Origin: Argopecten irradians
Lineage: Eukaryota; Mollusca; Bivalvia; Pectinida; Pectinidae
DNA: 64,000 bases
Direction of reading: 5' to 3'
Assembly (NCBI RefSeq): GCF_041381155.1
Contig: NC_091135.1
Span: forward strand, 50,666,086-50,730,085
Shown: one piece after another, positions 57,616 through 64,000 of the stretch
Layout: every line of letters starts with the position of its first letter
Position numbering within the stretch: position 1 is the stretch's first letter
Made by a program: the position numbers and the translations under genes
Notes under the pieces: generated by a model
What the model was told of the DNA's origin: nothing
Database searches by the model: none
The model's input: only the letters and a program-made list of their open reading frames with translations

Positions 57616-59282
57616 GCATATCATCGTACTGTTTATATATAGAATCTATACATTGAACGTTATCCCCAAACAATAAAGATAGACAGTGTGAGAGAAGAGG
57701 ATATATGTCATATAGATATTAAACACTATAGTACTAATTAGACAGTCTGACAGTGTTAAGTTCAAATCTGACACAAGTATATGTCCTCTTGTTTTAATGA
57801 CTCGATTTCACTTAACACCTTGAATTACATTCAGACTGAAATATGAAAATATTGTTTCTTTAATGTGTTGCTTACTTTGTGCCATAGTTTAGTCAATGGC
57901 TAGTCAAAATTTGCTTCTATTAAGCGTCTCAATATTTTTTTTAATGTTTAAAACACACTGGGCGTTTATTTGGACGGATAAAGTATTTATAGAGTTATAA
58001 GTTATGAAGGGGGGGGGATATTCAACATAATGTTATATGGTCCAGTTGTTCACAAGGTAAACCCAGTTACATATTGTAACATGTTTCCAAATAATAAGAT
58101 AGTGCCTGTTACATATTAAATAATGTAACATATAGCATTTTCTCATAATATTTGATTTTTCCTACTATTTAAAAACACTAACATGTGCATGCTTTCCAAC
58201 AACACTGAAACAAAATTTCTTTTGAATAACTGGTCTATGGTAACAAAGCATATACCTTTGGTCTTTCTTTTTTATTGGATTATTTATTTTATTTTCTCTT
58301 AATTGTTTCAGACTTGAAGCATATGATAGGAATAAAGACTTTGGTAGGGAAGAGATAGAGCAAGAATTCTGTATGAAAGTGTTGACAAATATAAAGATTT
58401 TAATAGTGACACAAGTTTTACAGATTTCACATTAACCACTGTAGAATCTTACCTGCTTCCAATGACAAAAACAATTGACAGTGACGCAAAATTTCTGTAT
58501 ACCAACAGATTTCTTAGGTATTTACGTTTGGCATCAGACAATGACAACTTTTACATAAAATCTGAGTGTCGTGCACAAATGAAGAAAAGTGTGTCCTATG
58601 TGGTTGATATTTGTATAGACAAGCAAGGTTGTGTGGTTGAGGGACAATGTGAATGTGCTGCGGGTATGGGTACGAAAGCTCACTGTAAACATGTTTGTGC
58701 TGTTTTGTTCGCATGTTGTCAATTTTCTACTGCTAAGGAATTATTAACTGAGGAAACATGTACACAAAAAACTTCAGACATTTCATAAGTCAAAACCATA
58801 TCATGGAAGCCCAATCAAAGCCAGAGACCTTCCTTTTGCAAAAGAATCCAGTGTGACAGTAAATTTTGATCCACGTCCAGAAGAATTCCGAAATCTTGCA
58901 GGATACAAAGATCACTTTAGGTCTGTGTGGTTGAATCATGATATGGTTAACGAATACCCAGTGTCCCAGTTGTTCAAGCCTGCCAACCCATATGCCCTTA
59001 ATACTGATCATGACTATTTAGATCTAATGCAATCCGACCAGTGGTTAGAGAGTATGAAAATTACTAAAATAAGTACTAAGGAGATTAACGAAACGGAGGA
59101 AAATACACGCGGCCAAGCTTTGAACAAAAGTTGGTTCCTGGAAAGGTGCATGAGAATCCACTCCTCCCATTTCGGACGCATCAGCAAGGCAACAGCAAAA
59201 ACAAACATGATGAGGTTAGCCAGAACATTGACACAATACAACAATACTTCACATACACACAGTGACCCTGACACAGCATCTT

Positions 59283-59813
59283 TGGCCCTGCAGGTAGGGC
59301 GTTAGAATTGTACCTGCTGCCCCTATTGCATGATCGTAAAAGGCGACTAAATTTAGGATCTTATCTTTTCTCTTCTTCCTAACTGACTTTATCTTTCGTA
59401 ATGCCTCCCTTGGCACCGCCTCACTTTTAGCCTTGAGCTGAGCGTTCGCCCCTGTGAGGAAGGCTCTGGGTTCTGTCCCCTGGCCGAGACACACCAAAGT
59501 CTATAAAAGTGGTAGTTTCTGCTCCTGCTTAGCGTTCAGCATACAGGGAGTGGGACGACTGGTTCGCCCGTTGTCAGTATAATGTGACCGGGTGGGATGT
59601 GTTGCTTGGTGTCTTCGGCGGCATGCTTCAGTGATATAGCACTATAAAAAGGGCAACAGTTCCACTATACAAGAAGACACAACACGAACATACCGCAGTC
59701 TCCCAGTACACTCACCTCGCACAACATACACGCAACACACCGCATACATGGGAGGCCGTCCTTACATGACCATAGCTGTTAATAGGACGTTAATAAATCA
59801 AACAAACAAACAA
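59283..59813 (+). mobile_element. (CAAA)n-tailed retroposon, copy h, full length, inserted in the YqaJ coding region
   Basis: Runs from TGGCCCTGCAGGTAGGGCG to a CAAACAAACAAAC tail, 531 bases, with a 12-bp target duplication ACACAGCATCTT (59,271-59,282 and 59,814-59,825). It is the best copy for defining the family: head GCGTTAGAATTGTACCTGC, middle GGTTCTGTCCCCTGG (weakly B-box-like), end GCTGTTAATAGGACGTTAAT followed by AAATCAAACAAAC. Target-site duplications of variable length and a simple tail are the signs of LINE-driven retroposition. The antisense 82-codon frame is not taken as a gene. Confidence 0.9.
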
Positions 59814-60952
59814 ACACAGCATCTTCTCCTGCACCTATACATCATGGACAGACATATGAAGCAAAAGCGCTTAGTCAGTTTGAGATGATCACAGGATTGA
59901 AAACACAGAAATGTGGTATATTCATAAGCAAAACACACCCTTACTTGGCTTCCTCTCCTGATGCCCTGCTTGGTGATGATGAAGTTGTTGAAATCAAATG
60001 CCCGTACAGTGCAAAAGACAATGTGATTACTCCAGAAACTGTCGGTTATCTAAACATCATCAATGGTGAACTTGTACTTAATAAATCCCATAATTACTAT
60101 TATCAAATTCAGGGTCAACTTTTTTGTACAGAACGTAAATCATGCAAACTGGTAGTGTACACATTCAAAGACCTGAAAATCATAGCTGTCCCTCGTGATG
60201 ATGATTTCATTGATGACATGGTCGTTGAACTTATGATCTTTTTCAACCTCAACTTTAAACAAGCTATTCTAGACAGGTTCTTCTACAAAGACTACAACAG
60301 GTACTCATTTCAAGACTGAAATCATCACATTCACCTTCAACTAAGTGTATATTGGTGAAATATCTGACTGCATAACTCCAAACTATATCACTTCTATCAA
60401 TACATATATATTCCTGGATTATGTATCACTATTGATCACATATTATTCTATAATTGCATTCAATGTTAATGAAGGAAGAAGCTTATTATCCTAAAAATAT
60501 GATGGAAATATAATATATATGATTGACTTCTGATAAATGTACGGCTGTAAAATGTGATGTATGATTCCTCTTAATTATAAACAATCATCATTATTGTTTT
60601 GCTATGTCAATTATCATAATCATGAGTTATTGAAAAAAATATTCATACAAAATGCATATTATACAGCTGAATTTCGTCAAGCATTATTACATATTCATTA
60701 TTTTTAGGGTGCCTAATTAAAACAATATTATAACATTTGCTCTTAACTTGTTTGTACTGACACTAGTATAATAATGTGGTAAGCATTACAAAATAACATA
60801 TACACATTCTTAAGTTTGTAATGTGTGGACACACCGACACAATTGAGTTAAATACCAACATGTAACAGCTATCAGGTAATTAATGAACATAGGAGGTTTT
60901 GTGGTGTTTATTTCTGCTCCTATTGGCTACCTGTAAAAAACCATGAATCCAT

Positions 60953-61182
60953 ATCCTTAAATGACATTGGCTGTAAACAGAGTTATATCCTTAAATGACA
61001 TTAGCTGTAAACAAGATCCTTAAATGACATTGGCTGTAAACAGGGTTATATCCTTAAATGACATTGGCTGTAAACATGGTTATATCCTTAAATGACATTG
61101 GCTGTAAACACGGTTATATCCTTAAATGACATTGGCTGTAAACACGATTATATCCTTAAATGACATTGGCTCTAAATAGGGT
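60953..61182 (+). repeat. 34-bp minisatellite derived from a SINE tail
   Basis: Seven units beginning ATCCTTAAATGACATTGGCT, then GTAAACA(G/C)GGTTAT and variants; the second unit is five bases shorter. It lies between the two convergent genes of element B. The unit resembles the TCCTTAAATGACCCTGGCTG end known from bivalve SINEs. Confidence 0.88.
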
Positions 61183-61229
61183 AGATAGATAGCTATAGAT
61201 TTGGTAAGGAATAACTTACCAAATTGTGT

Positions 61230-62506
61230 TCATGCATGTCTAGGAACAATACATCTTCTGAAGTTACAGAGCATAAAGCAAACAAACGTAATTTCACTTG
61301 AAAGCTTTGTCTGTGTATTGTTCATAGGGGCTGCTAGTATTTTGAAAGTCTTGGCTAGTCCAATGATTCGTTCAACATGTACACGTTTACTAGAGATTTT
61401 TCTGTCTCTGAGCACAACTTTGCCAGTCATCCTGCTTTTCTTTCGAAAGAAAGTGGGAATGTTGATGGTTACGTCTCTAACACCAAACAAATCTTGAACA
61501 TTGAACCCCTTGTCTGCCATGATAGAATCTCCCGGGTCACAAATGCGGGTCAGATTGCTCCTTTCAACAATCTGACGATCGCTGACCGACCCTCCATAGG
61601 CAGGAGATATGTAAGAGACTAACCCACCAGGAGTTGTCCCTACCAACACTTTGATTGTGGTCCTGTTCTTATATGTGGAATAAGTAGACTGCTGTGCTAC
61701 AGGTGGTCGGGGTTTCTTCACAGGGCACTCTCTTCACAGGGCACTCTGTTCCATCAACAATAACTCTTGTAGTAGAAAATTTAGTTCGAAAATCAGTAGG
61801 ACAAAAATATCGAACAATATCTCTCTCTGGCCACCACTGTATCTCTTGCCATTGTCTATACATAAAATTAACCCATGTAATCCAAATATTAGCTACAGAT
61901 GTCTCAGAAATGTTAAATAGTCGACTGAGTTCAAAATTGGTCTTATTTCGTCTTAACTTAATTAAAGTTAAAAAAAAGTTGATTTTCAATAGAAACATTT
62001 TCTACATGATTGTACAAGTAATTCAGGTGATTAACACAATCCCCAAGACATGCTAACACAGTTTTAAAATCTGTATATGTAGAGAGCCCTGTATAAAACA
62101 AAATACCAGCATCATCTTTTACAAATTGATCAACACTAAGTATAGGAAGATGTGGAGTTTGTGTATGAACATTTGACATACATGTTGTAACATTGACATC
62201 TTCTTGAGATGTAGTTACAGATATAGATTCATCGTTCACACATTCTTCATATGCAACATTTAAGTCACTTGAAGGGTCTGTTTCAAAGTATAGCTCCTCT
62301 GCAGCTGTAGGACAGATATCAGTTGGTTCTGCATCTGGTTTGCTGTACTGATCTAAGTGTTCTCTTTTTACCTCGTCCTGTTTACTACGTCTTACACATA
62401 ATCTCTTCGCACGAGCATCAGCATACTCCGATGATTTGACTGGTGTCCACTTAAATACACTCGGCACTGCTCCATCTCTCAGTTGCTTGCGTAAAGGTGA
62501 AGTACC
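61230..62506 (-). pseudogene. Element B: DDE transposase gene (partial, broken)
   Basis: The exon begins after TATTTTAG at about 62,507 with TSPLRKQLRDGAVPSVFKWT, the usual end of a THAP region, so the zinc finger itself lies in an upstream exon outside the window. It continues through an acidic linker, ILFYTGLSTYTDFKTVLACL, a frame change in an eight-base T-run near 61,975, and an HTH (FELSRLFNISETSVANIW). The catalytic domain has RVIVDGTECPV, SIMADKGF and RVHVERIIGLAK, giving the three acidic residues. A 16-bp tandem duplication (61,715-61,746) disrupts the frame between the first and second acidic residues. The stop is at 61,230. In this element the two genes also converge, 0.9 kb apart. 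Confidence 0.8.
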
Positions 62507-63179
62507 TAAAATAAGAATATAGAGACTCTAAATGTGACAGTTAACTTAAATATATCCAGAATTGGCAAAAATTAAAGAAACCATCAAGATTGTGTGTATT
62601 TATGAGATTGAATTATTCCATCCATAATAAAAGCTACATTTTATTTTTTTAAATTAGGTTTTAAGCAGAAATTTTTATATTAAACAACCAATCAAGAAAT
62701 GATTTTTTAATAATATGTTCATGGCATCGAATACCATATTAACATTCATTTTGCAGTAAAATAATGAAGACACATGTACACAATTAATCTGAGAAGCAAA
62801 AAACTTGTCTACTCTTTGCACAATTTCAAAAAATCATTTTCAGACATATTATCAGCAATTGTAAGAGATTTCTTTGACATGTCTTACATGTAATCATACA
62901 TAGAACATCAGAATCAAAAGATTTTACATTTGCAGTGTAACTTACTAATATTTTATGACATGCTTTACATATTTGGGTTTTAATGAGTTCTACAGCATAT
63001 TTCATTAAAACTTGCACTTTTCAATAGTTCAGAAGAAAAATCAACAGATCATTCATAAAAAAAATTGACGAGTTATGATACATATAGTGTATGTATCACT
63101 TTAACTTTGTGTACTCTACATGTGTATTGTATGACCAATAATATTCGGTTTACATTATTTCATTTTTAATTAGATACAA
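62507..63179. other. Intron of the element B transposase gene
   Basis: AT-rich; no exon recognised. Confidence 0.4.
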
Positions 63180-63685
63180 TTTTGTTTGTTTGTTTGATTT
63201 ATTAACGTCCTATTAACAGCTAAGGTCATGTAAGGACGGCCCCCCATGCATGCGGTGTGTTGCGTGTATGTTGTGCGAGGTGAGTGTACTGGGAGACTGC
63301 GGTATGTTCGTGTTGTGTCTTCTTGTATAGTGGAAATGTTGCCCTTTTTATAGTGCTATATCACTGAAGCATGCCGCCGAAGACACCAAGCAACACACCC
63401 CACCCGGTCACATTATACTGACAACGGGCGAACCAGTCGTCCAACTCCCTGTATGCTGAACGCTAAGCAGGAGCAGAAACTACCACTTTTATTGACTTTG
63501 GTGTGTCTCGGCCAGGGGACAGAACCCAGAGCCTTCCTCACAGGGGCGAACGCTCAACTCAAGGCCAAAAGTGAGGCGGTGCCAAGGGAGGCATTAGGAA
63601 AGATAAAGTCAGTTAGGAAGAAGAGAAAAGATAAGATCCTAAATTTAGTCGCCTTTTACGATCATGCAATAGGGGCAGCAGGTAC
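63180..63685 (-). mobile_element. (CAAA)n-tailed retroposon, copy i
   Basis: Flanked by the 12-bp duplication AATTAGATACAA (63,168-63,179 and 63,686-63,697). The head lacks its last 20 or so bases (ends at GCAGGTAC), a short 5' truncation. Otherwise very close to copy h. Confidence 0.9.
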
Positions 63686-63697
63686 AATTAGATACAA

Positions 63698-64000
63698 GAT
63701 ATATATAAGAGATGAAATGCAATACAACCATCTGGTATTTAGCCAATATGGACCTAAAGGTCGTGTAAATATCAATAAATGATGCATTACCTTCAAAGTA
63801 CAGATCATATACTTACTGAGAGTGGTATCATCATAGAAGTTGATTACAATCCATCCTTGGACATTTCAAATGTTGCACGATAAGTCAAACAAAATACCTA
63901 TATATATATCCAAGCAATATTATTAAAAAAACTTGGCTAATATATATAGCTCATTTTGGAATGACCCAAACATGAATGCTGCTTCAACACTCGGCATCAT
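63698..64000. other. Window edge, no feature recognised
   Basis: AT-rich sequence probably still inside element B; no THAP finger or terminal repeat is visible. Confidence 0.35.

Larger units (their letters stand above)
56855..60319 (+). pseudogene. Element B: SAP + SWIM + YqaJ nuclease gene, broken and interrupted
   Basis: Exon 1 (56855-57018) encodes a SAP motif (SWDLPRLRKELRARGARL, SGRKIELIER) and joins exon 2 at 58,312 in phase (IER then LEAYDRNKDFG). A frame change near 58,375 precedes the long frame with YTNRFLRYLRLASDNDNF and a SWIM finger (GQCECAAGMGTKAHCKHVC). A second change in an A-run near 58,768 leads into ARDLPFAKESSVTVNFDP and the YqaJ start (ERCMRIHSSHFGRISKAT). Retroposon copy h then splits the domain. 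After it come QTYEAKALSQFE, ASSPDALLG, VEIKCPYS and YYYQIQGQL, so the Glu, Asp and Glu-x-Lys catalytic residues survive. The stop is at 60,319. Homologous in layout to 47,141-52,248 of element A. Confidence 0.75.
56780..64000. mobile_element. Element B: second, diverged THAP/DDE + YqaJ transposon, running off the right edge
   Basis: Same plan as element A: a plus-strand SAP-SWIM-YqaJ gene (from 56,855) and a convergent minus-strand transposase gene (from 61,230 upward). Protein similarity to A is limited to motifs, so it is another family. The THAP exon of the minus gene is not found before the window ends, so the right end lies beyond 64,000. I could not place the left terminal repeat; the start given is approximate. 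Two retroposons (59,283-59,813 and 63,180-63,685) and possibly a third (57,453-57,615) are inserted in it. Confidence 0.65.

Overview
The window reads as nuclear DNA of a mollusc, most likely a bivalve. It is AT-rich with GT-AG introns. It holds several copies of a retroposon ending in (CAAA)n whose last bases match tails I know from bivalve SINEs, tRNA-derived SINE remnants, and the short degenerate repeats typical of bivalve introns. I cannot name the species.

Host genes. From 7.5 to 25.8 kb, on the minus strand, lies one long split gene that I could assemble exon by exon with consistent reading phase: 17 coding exons and 920 codons. It encodes a secreted modular protein: signal peptide, VWC-like domain, ShKT domain, Gly/Ser/Met linkers, second ShKT, a 14-fold Tyr-Pro repeat of about 10 residues, a 26-fold 12-residue repeat ([12 protein letters not shown] type), third ShKT, and a second VWC-like domain. 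The last half-domain exists twice in tandem, each copy with its own acceptor, stop and AATAAA, so alternative 3' ends are predicted. A byssus, shell or other extracellular matrix role fits the composition but is inference. At the far left (553-740) sits what looks like the last coding exon of a plus-strand gene that starts outside the window.

Mobile DNA fills most of 28-64 kb: a hAT element with a BED-finger transposase, terminal repeats and an 8-bp target duplication (28.5-31.6 kb); a 5'-truncated LINE (33.5-35.2 kb); tRNA-derived SINE remnants (36.4-38.2 kb); a second LINE remnant (42.5-43.5 kb); and a nest of bivalve repeats (45.3-46.9 kb).

The last 17 kb hold two large two-gene DNA transposons. 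Element A (about 47,050-56,323) has matching terminal repeats and a 2-bp target duplication. It carries two convergent spliced genes: SAP + SWIM zinc finger + YqaJ nuclease on the plus strand, THAP + coiled coil + HTH + DDE transposase on the minus strand. Element B (about 56.8 kb to the window edge) has the same plan but is a diverged family, more decayed, and is split by a retroposon with a 12-bp target duplication. The pairing of a recombination-type nuclease with a THAP/DDE transposase resembles the ISL2EU group. It is the most interesting system here, together with a 35-bp minisatellite that has amplified an exon end and its 5' splice site inside the host gene.
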